DNA of 64,000 bases from assembly GCA_019614645.1 (NCBI GenBank), contig JABWDB010000035.1, forward strand, positions 3,162,001 through 3,226,000, in the 5' to 3' direction. This DNA comes from Stratiolaelaps scimitus (Eukaryota; Arthropoda; Arachnida; Mesostigmata; Laelapidae). Below the pieces are notes generated by a model, which saw only the letters and a program-made list of their open reading frames with translations, had not been told where the DNA came from and ran no database searches. Positions 47,517 to 58,265 of this stretch are shown piece after piece. The translations under genes and the position numbers were made by a program. Positions within the stretch are counted from its first letter, which is position 1. The number at the start of each line of letters is the position of its first letter.

Positions 47517-48752
47517 TTAGGACATACGGTTCGAACTCGCCGCTCTTTCGAATGGCGCACAATCCGAACTACGCGATACAATGCGTTCATTTTTGGAGTA
47601 GGCACGCGGCAGAATGGACACTGCAGCAAAACGTTCAAATTCCCCCAAAAATCAACGGGAAATCATCAAGTTTTTGTTTCTCCAAAAACACCCTCCAGCT
47701 GAAATCCATCGACAATTAGTGAACGCGTACGGCAGGTCTGCCTTATGCCTGCGAACGGTGCGAAGTTGGTGCAAGCGATTTAACAGTGGAGATATGGACA
47801 CCGATGACCACCGAGGTGGGGACCAGAAATCAGGTGCGACAAGGGACGAACGGATTGACAGAATCAAGGCAGCTTTTGAGCAAACCGGAGCTTGGTCCAT
47901 GAGGTCTTTGTTGGCTGAAACTGGGATTCCTCAATCAACGTGTCATAGTATTATCACCAATATACTGAAGATGAAGAAAATCAATGCAAAATGGGTTCCC
48001 CATATACTGACTGCTGAGCAGATGAAAATGCGTGTGGAGTGTTCGACATTTAATTTGAAGACTTATACGCAACAAACCAGTCGCTTAGAGCACACCGTGT
48101 CGATAGACGAGACATGGGTTAGCCTGGATAGACCCCCTGAGAAGGACCAAGCAAAACAGTGGCTCCGACAAGGTGAAGCAGCAACGTCTGTGGCAGTGCC
48201 AGATAGTTCGGACGAAAGGTGTTGATGATACTCGCTCTGGATATCAAGGGTGTTTGCTATTACGAAATATTAGCCGCAAACGACAAACTCAATGCTTCGC
48301 GATATCTCGGCTTCTTGAAAGGATTGATGAACAAATGACGTGCGGATCGATAGCACCGAGTGTGGTTACTCGACGACAATGCAAGACCTCACCGCACTGC
48401 TGAAATTACGGCCTGGATGGAGGGGAACAATATTGAGCGATGGTATCATCCCCCATATTCTCCTGATTTAAGCCCATGTGATTATGGTTGTTTCCGTGCA
48501 TTAAAGAGGGCAATAGGTGGGGTTCCATATGCAACCGTCGACTTACTCACAAAACCAATAGATAACGAATTTATATATGGAAATGCAAATCGTAAATATT
48601 TGGCTATCTCAAAATTCCCAGAGCGCTGGAATCGGTGTGTCAATAAAGCTAGAGAGTACCTCTAACTCATACCAAAAAATCATTGTTCTACCTCATTTAG
48701 TTCAAAAGTTATTGGCATTTAAAGAGCGGCGAGTTCGAACCGTATGCCCTAA
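47517..48752 (+). mobile_element. Mariner element (family 1), complete ends, nested in LINE tail
   Basis: Terminal inverted repeats of 32 bp with one mismatch: 47517-47548 begins TTAGGACATACGGTTCGAAC and 48721-48752 ends with its complement. A TA dinucleotide directly flanks each side (47515-47516 and 48753-48754), the canonical mariner target duplication. Length is 1236 bp, near the usual 1.3 kb. It sits immediately after the 3' end of the LINE at 44542-47514 and therefore inserted after it. Confidence 0.96.
47614..48665 (+). pseudogene. Mariner transposase, frameshifted, DD34D residues present
   Basis: Starts at ATG 47614. The N-terminal helix-turn-helix region has REIIKFLFLQKHPPAEIHRQL and a basic linker. 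The conserved WVPH signature follows (residues about 128-131). The first catalytic aspartate is in SIDETWVSL. The frame breaks near 48215, passes through other frames (LALDIKGVCYYEIL) and resumes to give LLDDNARPH (second aspartate) and PPYSPDLSPCDYGCF (third aspartate). I count exactly 34 residues between the second and third, the DD34D spacing of mariner. The C terminus ends at 48665, shortly before the right repeat. The enzyme would cut and paste the element at TA sites, but at least one frameshift and the split centre make it inactive. Confidence 0.93.
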
Positions 48753-48754
48753 TA

Positions 48755-49894
48755 TTACATATATATATATATATATATATAAAGTCAATAATGCTAACCA
48801 AAAAACGACAATTCTTTGAGAAATCATAATGATATTCTCGTTTGCTTATCACGATCTGGTTACGTCAAACAGTTCAACCTTCGTCTATTGAGCAAATGGG
48901 CAAAATGCATCATTTCTTTATCTAAACCCACCTATTTTTATTCACACTATTATTGATATGTTTAACAGAGGGGTCCAAAAAAAATCTACGCAGTTGTTTC
49001 GTAGCAGCGACAGCCAACGCAGGTCACGCTACACTAATACAGACATACAGAGGCCTATGTTAAAAAAAATCCGGGGGAATCCGTTCAGTTGTTCATCATC
49101 GTTGTATTGTGGAGCCTGTGCAAATGAAGTTTAATATAATCTCTAAACTTGATTTGACTGATGTGCGTTGTTCGCGATGGCCAAGTTTGCAATTGTATCT
49201 TGTGTAAACGAGCATACTCATCTATTCCGTAAACTCTAGTGAACAGGAAATTGAGCAGTGTTGATACAACTCGATAGCGGAGCAACGCCGTACTCAAAAC
49301 AGGATCCTCCGATCACCGTGTTTGAGGCTCTTGTTACTGGGTCCACTTCTTCGCGTTGGCCAACAATTTCAACGGATGAACCTGGGAGGTTCCAGCCCTG
49401 ACGGGCTTATAATTATTACTATTATTGTAGCTTGCACGATACCGTTGCCAACGAACGCACCTTGTCTTTCATAGCAATACAGCCGGGTGAAATAGCGAAG
49501 TTCAGCTCTGGGCTCAAATCAAACCTTACTGGCTCCCGTGACGCCATGCCGCCCAGGGTATTCAAACAAGGTCTCCCACTATTATTCAAACAAGAGCTCT
49601 TCACACATGTGTTAAAGCTTTAAATTCTCGCCCGATGTGTACCAATCTATTGAAGCTTGCAACAGTACAGCTATACAAAGATAAAGGCTTAAAAGACAAT
49701 CGGCCCATAATGCTATGCGTGTCCTTCACCAGAGTGGCCCGATGTAACACTCGGAGTCAGCTACTACCTTATTTAAATAATGGAAGTTATCTCTCCGACG
49801 CACAAAATATATTCTCATCAGCCGTAAAAGTATTAAACTGCGACCTGTAATGTGATCAACGTGCCACCAATAGCTGCATATATATATATATATA
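48755..49894. other. No gene found between two mariners
   Basis: Begins with a TA run (about 48759-48780) and ends with another (about 49877-49894). Short frames only. Confidence 0.5.
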
Positions 49895-50089
49895 TTAGGC
49901 TGAAAAATAATGAGACGCATATACAATTCAATATCGGTGAACTAAGTGAGTTAAAACAAAGATTTTTAAATATGAGTTAGAGGTATGCACCTTTTTTATT
50001 TATACACTGGTCCCAGAGTTCCGGCACCCTTCTGGCGGCTAGGTATGCACCATTTCTATTCCAATTTATTCCTATTTCTTCTCCTGTTC

Positions 50090-51084
50090 TGCTTCTATTC
50101 TATTCCTATTTATAACTTCGTTATTGAAGGCCTCTCTTAGTAAATCGATGTTTGCATACCTTTTGCCACCTATAGCCCTCTTTACTCGATGGAAGTAACC
50201 ATAGTCAAACGGGCCTAAATCGGGAGAATAGAGGGGTGACGCCACCGCTCAATCTTGTTGGCCTTAAGCCAGGACCTAATTTCATTGCTACGATGGCACA
50301 TCGTAGCAATAAAATTACTACGATGTGCCATCGTTTCATTAATTATTCATGAGTATTATTAATTATTCATGAGTCCCTTCAAGAACTCGAGATATCGAGC
50401 CAAGTCCATTTTTTCTTTTGTTCCCAAAATCTCGTAGTAGCAAATTGCGTTGAAATCCATGGCTAGTGCTACGATTACTTTAGGCTCGAATCTATTTGGT
50501 ACCGCTACCGCCACTGTCTGTTCACTTGGTCGTAGCCACTGTTTTACTTGATCTCTTTCCGGTCCCCTATACAGGCTAACCCATGTATTGTCCACTGTAA
50601 CGATATGCTCTAAGCCACTCTTTTGCTACCTGTATATCTTCAAATTGTCTCGCGAACACTCCTCGCGTATTTTCAGTTGGCCAGGATCGAGTTAATGAGG
50701 GACCCATTTTTGCACTTTTTTCTACATCCTCAGATTATTTTTAGTAATTCGACAACATGTTTCACGAGGCACGCCAATTTCATTCGACAAAGTCGTCAAT
50801 GACCAAGCTCTAGTTTGCTCAAACGCTTTTTCGCTTATCTCGATCCGTTCGTGGAATCGAGATTCGGGAAGGGGTGGGCGCCCTCGATGTTCATTAATGT
50901 CCGAGTCTACTTGTGTTAACTGCTCACAATAACAGTAGACCTGTGCTCTATCTAGGGCATTATGGCCGTGGACACTAACCAACTTCCGATGGATTTCAGC
51001 TGGACATTTCTTCTCTTGAAACATAAACCTGACACTTTCCTTCTGAGAATGCAAGTCTGAGGGACCTGGTCCGCCGGTCGCCAT
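50090..51084 (-). pseudogene. Mariner transposase, family 2, catalytic centre disrupted
   Basis: Starts at 51084 with MATGGPGPSDLHSQ, then the helix-turn-helix region (FMFQEKKCPAEIHRKLV), HRGRPPLPESR and EIGVPRETCCRI, ending in a frameshift near 50722. The frame 50359-50595 has the first catalytic residue (DNTWVSLYR; N replaces the usual E after D) and YLEFLKGLMNN. The expected LLxDNARPH block with the second aspartate is missing. Its place (about 50285-50375) is taken by an inverted repeat and a tandem duplication. The C-terminal part follows with YSPDLGPFDYGYF (third aspartate) and NNEVINRN. Dead copy. Confidence 0.88.
50290..50334. repeat. 17-bp inverted repeat inside the family-2 mariner
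   Basis: ACGATGGCACATCGTAG (50290-50306) and its exact complement (50318-50334). Immediately to the right a 17-base unit ATTAATTATTCATGAGT is repeated in tandem with two to three bases between. Both lie where the second catalytic aspartate should be encoded. Confidence 0.9.
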
Positions 51085-51225
51085 TTCGAAAGCCTAACGA
51101 AAGCCGAATGCTAACGGCTTTCGCGCCGTCTGCTTGCTAGTTGTTGTGTCTCACTACCTGCCAAATTTGAATTCAAATCGGCCAAGAATTCGGCGCAAGA
51201 CGATAGGTGTCTCATTATTTTTGGG

Positions 51226-52290
51226 AACATGGTAACAGTCCTAGGTTTTAATCAGTTTGATATATATATATATGTGTGTGTGCCTAGCGGCGTTTCTTGG
51301 TATTACAAAAACCAGAGTTGCCTACATCCTACTTCGCTGAAAGAAATGCTATAGCAAGCATTATCTGTGATATTATATAAATTTTGATGTACCCAAATTT
51401 AACGGAGAAAAGTGAAACTTGTTTTTGGGACCGTCGCCTTAAAAGCAGAGAAGTTGTTACAAAAACGAGCTTCTAAAAGCTTGTTTAATTCGATTCGTTG
51501 GCACCACCAACATCAACGGCGGTACCATCGGAAGTCCGCTGAGTTGCTATGCCGCAGATTTCTGATTATATTCCCGCTCCGCTGCTTTGTGTCATTAATT
51601 AAGCAATAGCCTGAATTGTGCATCATAACGCAAAGATTCAGAAGGGGTTTCATTAACCTCTAGCACACTTCGCCCCTGTGGTATTCTCAAACATATTCAT
51701 AATCCTTGCCCCTATTATTATAACTCGCCACAGTTGTAGATGCGAAAACCTTAAACATCTGGGAAACAATAGTTGCCAATTGCTGAACATGAACATCGGA
51801 AAGACTTTGTTGGAAATGTCTACAGTCAAAGCTAAGAATAAATATTCCGCGATCTTTAGCAGCTGTATTTAACTCGGATGGACCATAAAGATACGACAAA
51901 TGTCAACATAAGAGCATGCCAAGTCGTAAGTCTGGGAAGTTATTCCGGAATTTCAAACAAAACTTAAGACTAATGTTATCATACTTGTAGCATAGTAGCA
52001 TGTATGTACATACGCTAACTACGAAGCATCTCCAACAAGATGAAGCCGACAAACATGCCGTTCTTATTATTCGCATGGCCCACGCGGCAAAGAAAGAATG
52101 GCAACGTGTTGTCCAGGCATTTAAAAAAAAGCTTGCTCTTCAGCTAACAATAGCGACGATCTGTATACATTAGACATTTTTCACAAAGTTTACAAATGAT
52201 TAAATGCGACTCACTGCGTTTAACTAATATCATTTGAGAAAGGCTAAATCCACATCTTCATATATCATTTGGACAGAGAAGGAAACTTCA
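51226..52290. other. No gene found
   Basis: A short segment at about 51286-51300 (GCGGCGTTTCTTGGTA) resembles the start of the repeats at 52291 and 55200. Otherwise nothing. Confidence 0.45.
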
Positions 52291-52463
52291 GTTGCGTTTT
52301 TTACTGGCGCGGTGTTTCTTCGTAGCACAGTAGTGCGGCCTTTGACAGTTCGATTCATAGCCTATCTTTGTTGTGCACTTTGAGTCCACGCTACATTTAG
52401 TCGATGACAGAGTGTCGGCTAGTAGTTGAGGTGAAGGTCCAACCTTGATACAATTGGCTTTCA
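52291..52463 (+). repeat. Dispersed tRNA-like repeat, copy 1
   Basis: Aligns with 55200-55361 through ordered blocks: TTTCTT, GTAGCACA, GCGG, CCACGC, ACATTT, AGTGTCG, CTAG and GAGGT. On the plus strand GTAGCACAGTAG followed by AGTTCGATTC looks like A-box and B-box remnants, but the spacing is too short for a tRNA. I read it as a diverged SINE-like repeat. Confidence 0.6.
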
Positions 52464-52939
52464 TATATATATATATATATATAAGAGACGCGTCAATCGA
52501 AATGAAGACCAAATCCACCCAAGAGAAGAGAGAACCAATATCACCGCTAACTGTGGGCAATCGATGGTCATGTCTTGGAGGTGACTGCAACATTCAATCG
52601 CTCTTCCACCGAAGCAAGTTATAATAAATATGACAGGGAGACTCGAAGGTCGATATACAACGGAAAACGTTACTACAAACTACATATCGATATGCTGTAT
52701 AGCTGCAAAGACATCACCGGCAGAGAAAATGCCGGCAGACGATTCTAGAGCCATATTTACAGGCACTGATCACAACGGTATTATAGCACACCTTGAAATT
52801 CACAAAACCATTATTATATGTTAAGGGCATGCACATTTTGTGGCGGAGTACTCAACGTACGAGAAGTGGACATTAATTGATGTGGATGATGTGAAACAGG
52901 CCGGCTACAGGGGACAGTGTCGAGAACAGCCCTAAAAAA

Positions 52940-53420
52940 CTAGGCAACGCATATACCAAAATGGTTGGCAACGACATCCTAACGATCGGTAACAATATAG
53001 AAGAATTAACTGAAGAAAAACAGGAAAAGGTTCAGAGCGAAGAGACGTAGATGATTAAAGTGGTTCGACATCGACGCAGAGGGCTAATATGTGCCACTCT
53101 TGATGCTACCGAAGCATATAGCAGAGTCAGCAAGGGCAAGCTCCGGTAGATTCCCGATGAATTTGGTATGAAACCCACATGGGTTACGATGATTATTGTA
53201 TGGCACTAGAAGCTCGTGAAGAGGGATGGCTTCAAGATACCAGGGCTAGGGTTTGCAGGGGACCTATTCCTGGTTACAAACACATCTAACGGAACACGAT
53301 GAGCGCCTGAATCCAAAACACAATTGGGGAATTAACTACAACTAACGTTTAATTCGGTGAAGAGTTCTTGCCAACAATGTCATGAAGCACCCACGGTGGC
53401 ACGATAGAAATGGATTTCAA
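52940..53420 (+). pseudogene. Reverse transcriptase relic of another LINE family
   Basis: One plus frame with five or more stops reads in RT order: LDATEAYSRVSKGKLR (motif A, usually LD..KAYD.V), then PGLGFAGDLFLVTNTSNG (motif C, usually FADD; the first catalytic aspartate is glycine here), then LQLTFNSVKSS (motif D, like the FSSEKS of tick-type LINEs). Only about 40 residues separate motifs A and C, so motif B is deleted. The minus-strand frame at 53380-53880 only partly overlaps and is probably accidental. It does not belong to the LINE family at 44.5 kb. Identification is by motif order. Confidence 0.6.
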
Positions 53421-53899
53421 AAGGATGCCTCCCTGGGAATAGGTGGGACCTGGGAATAACAGGACGCCCCGCGATGGTCGTACTACAATGATAGAGGCCC
53501 GGGGGGAGTAAGTCAACAGTGTGCAAGCGTGCCATCGGGCCCCCTGAACTATACAAATGACTCCGCGATAAAGACATGTGTCGAAAACTGGTTACAAGAT
53601 CGTATGTCGCAGGGAAGAAGCTTCGCAAGATGTAGAAGTATCCAGATATCACGGCAAGTGCACCACTGATAGTGTCGTGCGATGGGATGCTAGCGACAGA
53701 ACACACCGTTTGATTGATTATCGGTACCATAGTTCTTATAACACGCGGATTCTCGCAAAAGTAACCGTAATAAAGAAGCGCCGCACTGTACGACACATTT
53801 ACAGGATCATTAAATGTCATTATTTCAGCAGTTATATATTGGCAACACTGGTGAATGAAACCATGTATTGTAAATGTCATTATTCGACATAGAAAATAT

Positions 53900-53965
53900 T
53901 TAACTGTTTTTTCGAGCTGACCCTCAGCTGTTCCCCTATCTGACAGCCCTCAGCTCTTAACCTCT
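53900..53965 (-). mobile_element. Small retroposed sequence of unknown family, copy 2
   Basis: A 66-bp minus-strand segment whose body matches 38496-38552. It is flanked by a 9-bp direct repeat AGAAAATAT (53891-53899 and 53966-53974). It shares the 3' end with copy 1 but starts about 55 bases further in, as 5'-truncated retroposed copies do. Confidence 0.7.
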
Positions 53966-53975
53966 AGAAAATATC

Positions 53976-55199
53976 TAGACTATTGTTGTGTGCTGGTATA
54001 TCATTACTCACACCGTATCATAGTTTTATATTATTCACACAATCATTCCCATTACATCGTAGTGTGTTAGATCGACATGTTTTAGATGTTCATTTAACAA
54101 TTCGTTCCCTGCTGTGAGTGACTCTTACGAGGAAGGCAGGCTTAGATTGATGGCAAGCTGCAGGCGAGAGACTGTCGAATAGGCGTTCATTAGTGATAAA
54201 GGCTATCGCAAATGTGCCAGGGCGACGATTAGAGCGGCTGAAGGCGACGACGATGACAACCCTAGACTAAGTAGGAAATCCCAAACGAAATTATACCTTT
54301 CAACATCTTAAATGCATGCCGTGTATTTTATTAATCGAGCGCAGTTTGTTCAAGGTAAATAAGTCACCTGCAGGATCAGCCGGGCAAGTGCTGAAGCGTT
54401 CATTTTTAACAACTCGCTGGTATCGTTGGTAGCTCAGCTAGCTCAAGCAGCGTTCGTACGTCGAAAAAAACCCATCCAAACCTCAAGTTGACATAAGTCA
54501 AACTGAACGAACAGCAGACAATTCCGTCGACATTTTGAACCCGGTATTCAAAATGTAGCTTGTTAAAGATGGAGCCAGGGACACAATAGGACATGTTGTA
54601 CTAGACTCTAACATAGAGCAGCTAGGTGAGCTGACTCCTGTTCAGCGGGCGGGACTGTCGAGCGAGTCGAGGCGGACGACGCCATAATAAAGGAGAGCAA
54701 GCAAAAGGTTACTGTCAGACACTCGAAACATTCGTCGAGTAAACGCCCCGCTGACTCGAGTGATGTACGGCGCCAAGAACAACGACAAGACAGAACCGCT
54801 TCTTGCATGTCGGGATAGAGCGATTACCAGGTCATACGTCACGTAGGTGTAACAACATTGCAAATGACGCAAACTACACAAGCCTAAAAGTTATTGCTCT
54901 GGTGATAGAAGCATGGATTTGCGTTGGCTTACGTTACACGTACTGCTTGTATGGCTCATATAACAAATGGATAATCGCAATGTGCTGCCTAACTATTAAA
55001 AGAAGAAGCTTTACTCTTCACGTAATCAACGAGAATTTCAATATGTTACATGTTTTCCAGTAGGGTAGACCGGTAAGAAACCTCGTTCGTAGGTGCAGAA
55101 ACAGGTAGATACGGCTTAAACCTTTCATCTCCCTTAAAAAGGTTGAATCACTTTATATCCCTTTACACATTTTTTTTTAGTTAGAGAAGGAGACTAGTG
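53976..55199. other. No gene found
   Basis: Short frames only. A D-arm-like GTTGGTAGCTCAGCTAG near 54428 has no B box and is not a tRNA. Confidence 0.45.
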
Positions 55200-55361
55200 T
55201 TGGGTTTTTGCTATATATAGTATTTCTTGGTAGCACAATCGAGCGGGCGTTGGCTGAGAGAAGTCAAATCCTCTCTTTATCTCCACGCGACATTTTGTCC
55301 CGGACAAAGTGTCGTCTAGCGGCCGAGGTTAGGGTCGAACCCTTCCACTCAGCTGAATTTG
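55200..55361 (+). repeat. Dispersed tRNA-like repeat, copy 2
   Basis: Counterpart of 52291-52463. On the minus strand AGCTGAGTGG is followed after a few bases by the good B box GGTTCGACCCT (about 55330-55342), then GACACTTTGTCC. This favours a tRNA-derived SINE read from the minus strand, but the boxes are closer together than in a tRNA. Confidence 0.6.
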
Positions 55362-57077
55362 CTGGTGGCGGCGCGGCGTGATATTTCAGAAATAAAAGTA
55401 CACGAGAGATTCTAGCCGAAGTCTTTACGAGAGCACAACAATAACTAGCGCGTTTGAGAGTCGGGCAGAACGTAGGAGGCCATAAACGCTCGTTCTAAAC
55501 ATTACCGTATCATCCTGTTCTATCCCGTCAATATATTGAGTTACAGCACATTCAGGCGGTACGCTTCATCAATTATTCACGAGGCAGCGGTTCATCCATG
55601 CCAGACATCGTCAACGAATGCACCACAGTGCAAGGTGCCACTGTAATTCGAGTTAATTAATCTACTACTATAATAAAAAAAGACCCCGGTGTTTTTCTCT
55701 TTTCGAAACCTACACCCGCCACTTGACTTGAAGGTGGCTCAGCGTTCCATGCTTGTGCAACCGCAACGTTTGCTTGCTCCTAAGACTGATCCATAGCAGA
55801 GGGAGAAATAATGAAAAAAAAATAGAGAGAGGGGAGATAGAGAGTGTTTAGCCAGGCTATACGGGTCTTCTAGTAATCCTTATGTAACGCTGTCTCGATG
55901 CACGAAACTGTTGATAGACAGAAGGCAGATAACGGTCTTCTCGCTGAACGAGTTCTATCGTTGTATACAGCTAACCGTTCTACTGTATGCCTATTTCAAG
56001 TCCGCCTCAAGCGAACAGTCATCTCTACTGTCGTGGCGAATGAGGGTTGATGTTCGCTATTTATTGCTTATACCCAGATGCCTTTGTTCTCGAGGAAGTT
56101 GAGGGTAGATCGAGATAACTTATATTAAGTTAGACCTTTTATTAAGTTAGACCTTTGACGAAATGTCATCACCATCATGAAATTCGGCCATTCAGGAGGT
56201 TCAATCAATCCTTCGAGGCACTGTGGTTTCTGGTCTGCGCTCTAGATAGACTTATTCATGTGATGTTGACAAGTTTGAAACTAGAAATATTTTATTGGTT
56301 CGTCCACATGGCCTTCAACACAGCGAGGGACCTGGCCATACCAGGTCGCCAGGACGTCCGAACTGGCTTGTCGTGAACGCGCTGCTCAGGATGGTACCAC
56401 ATGCCGTCATAGGATGCCTAAAAGGCATTGTAAGACAGCAGAATAATTCTTCCGAACACCAAGATGGCCCCACCTTGCCATTTTAACCACTCGGTCCCGC
56501 TATCCTTCTGGATTCGCCACTCGTGCTAGCACTATACCGGAACCGTGTAAAATGTATCTAGCACAGTGAGCACTAACTCATTTAACCAAGAAAACACCGT
56601 GTCGCTGGTCCAACTGTAGCGGTATCATAGGTGAGAAATTCAAATTTCCAACGGGAGAAACGCCATTGCCAGAGTCGGTGCAGCTGAGAGTAAACAAAAT
56701 TAACAACTTCAATATCCGGCCTAAAAATATTGCTAACTCTCTGGTTGCTATGCCCTCTACTACACAGTACTCAAAGCAAACAGAATGAGTTATCTCTTGG
56801 ATTTAGGAATATATCAAGTCACACTGCAAGGCTTTAATTATGACCTTCCACGTATAGGCCGAAAACATCTGGCAAAACTTTACCTAGAAGAATCTCTATC
56901 TATGTGCCCACTACTGTCATTCGGCACGTCCAACCCATGCTTGCTAACCCTAGTTCAACCCTGTGAGATGTCTCGTAGTAATTACTAGCCTAGTACAGAA
57001 TGCAGTCAGAAAGTGGAACTGCCATCTATGATACAAATACAATGCCGCAAACAATAGACCCTTCAACCATGTACTAT

Positions 57078-57080
<3 letters not shown>

Positions 57081-57141
<61 letters not shown>
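57081..57141. repeat. (TA)n microsatellite, about 61 bp
   Basis: Uninterrupted TA run. Confidence 0.97.
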
Positions 57142-57143
<2 letters not shown>

Positions 57144-58201
57144 GATTTACTTAACAATGTTTAATATTTGTTAGCACTTAGCAATGTCTAAGCGCAGTGT
57201 ACAATTATCGTATCGTTCTGTTGCGGCATTGGATAAATAAGAGCATTGTTGTTATGATATGGTGCGTGCTGTCCAATTTCATCCTGGACAGCTACTTATT
57301 TTACGGTTACCTCATACGGTGGCAGTTTACGCGAGGTTAACTAAGGCATGTATGCACTGGTCTTATGGTAACTGTATGCAGCTTTGAAGCATATTTAGGA
57401 ATGGATCCAAACGCATACGGTAGGCAGTATCCTGATCATTTCGCATCTCAACTGAAAAATGAAAAAGTCTGCTAAATTGGCCCGAGGAGATTATCTAGGC
57501 TGCAATTGGCAACAACGAGATGGAGGCAGTTCGAACATGTGTATATAAGTGCAGTTCCATCATTAAACCTGAATTTGAATGAATGAATACATTAGGTCGC
57601 CTAACAAGTTCCCGCTCCCGATTTTGAAATTCTGTCCCATACCACTTCCCTTCTCGTTATTTAGCTGGTTTGGCCTACCATGGTCTGACCTATCAAACAG
57701 GCGCCAACGTAACAATCCGAGGGTAACCGTGTCTTGACATATACAGATATATATATAGATTTTTCCACAGAAAAAATCGGCCAATCGGTTGCTTTGTTCT
57801 CAAGGTTGCTGATTGGTCACTGTGTTGTATTATGTTGGCTTATTATAGAGGGAAGTACGTTCGCAATCTCAACACACAGATAGGGACAGCGAACAGTGAG
57901 CACGTGCAAGGGGCGTCAACACTTACACAAACCACAACATCCGCATGGAAATGGAGCAAATAAAGTTGGCCAAATAATGCAAAGTAAGCGGTCCTTTTTT
58001 CTGTAATAAAATGAAAAAACAAGTGTGATAACAGCAAAAGAGAAAAGAACATTAGTTATAGCAGACTAACCCGGATAAAGTCCGATTATAGGCTTTCGAA
58101 TGATGGGTTATACCCATCGATGTTAGTCATTGACGCAAAAACCTCGTATCAAAGCTTTTTTATGCCCCATTTCAACGAAACTCGACAGATCAGGCGCTCG
58201 G

Positions 58202-58221
58202 CATATATATATATATATATG

Positions 58222-58264
<43 letters not shown>

Positions 58265-58265
58265 A
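58202..58265. repeat. Compound TA/GT microsatellite
   Basis: TA runs broken by GTA and ACA so that the block is palindromic, ending in GTGTGTG. Confidence 0.95.

Larger units (their letters stand above)
49895..51225 (-). mobile_element. Mariner element (family 2), long copy
   Basis: The left end (element 3' side) begins TTAGGCTGAAAAATAATGAG, preceded by TA. The right end contains CTCATTATTTTTGGG, its partial complement, at about 51211-51225. The outermost right bases seem disrupted: a similar CAGTCCTA appears only after about ten extra bases. The leader and N-terminal code match the deletion derivative at 20424. About 1.33 kb, typical of mariner. Confidence 0.9.

Noticed and set aside
53380..53880. 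166-codon minus-strand frame
   Set aside because: It partly overlaps the plus-strand RT relic and has no recognisable motif; probably accidental.
54424..54450. tRNA-like D arm GGTAGCTCAGCTAG
   Set aside because: No B box or stem partners within 100 bases.
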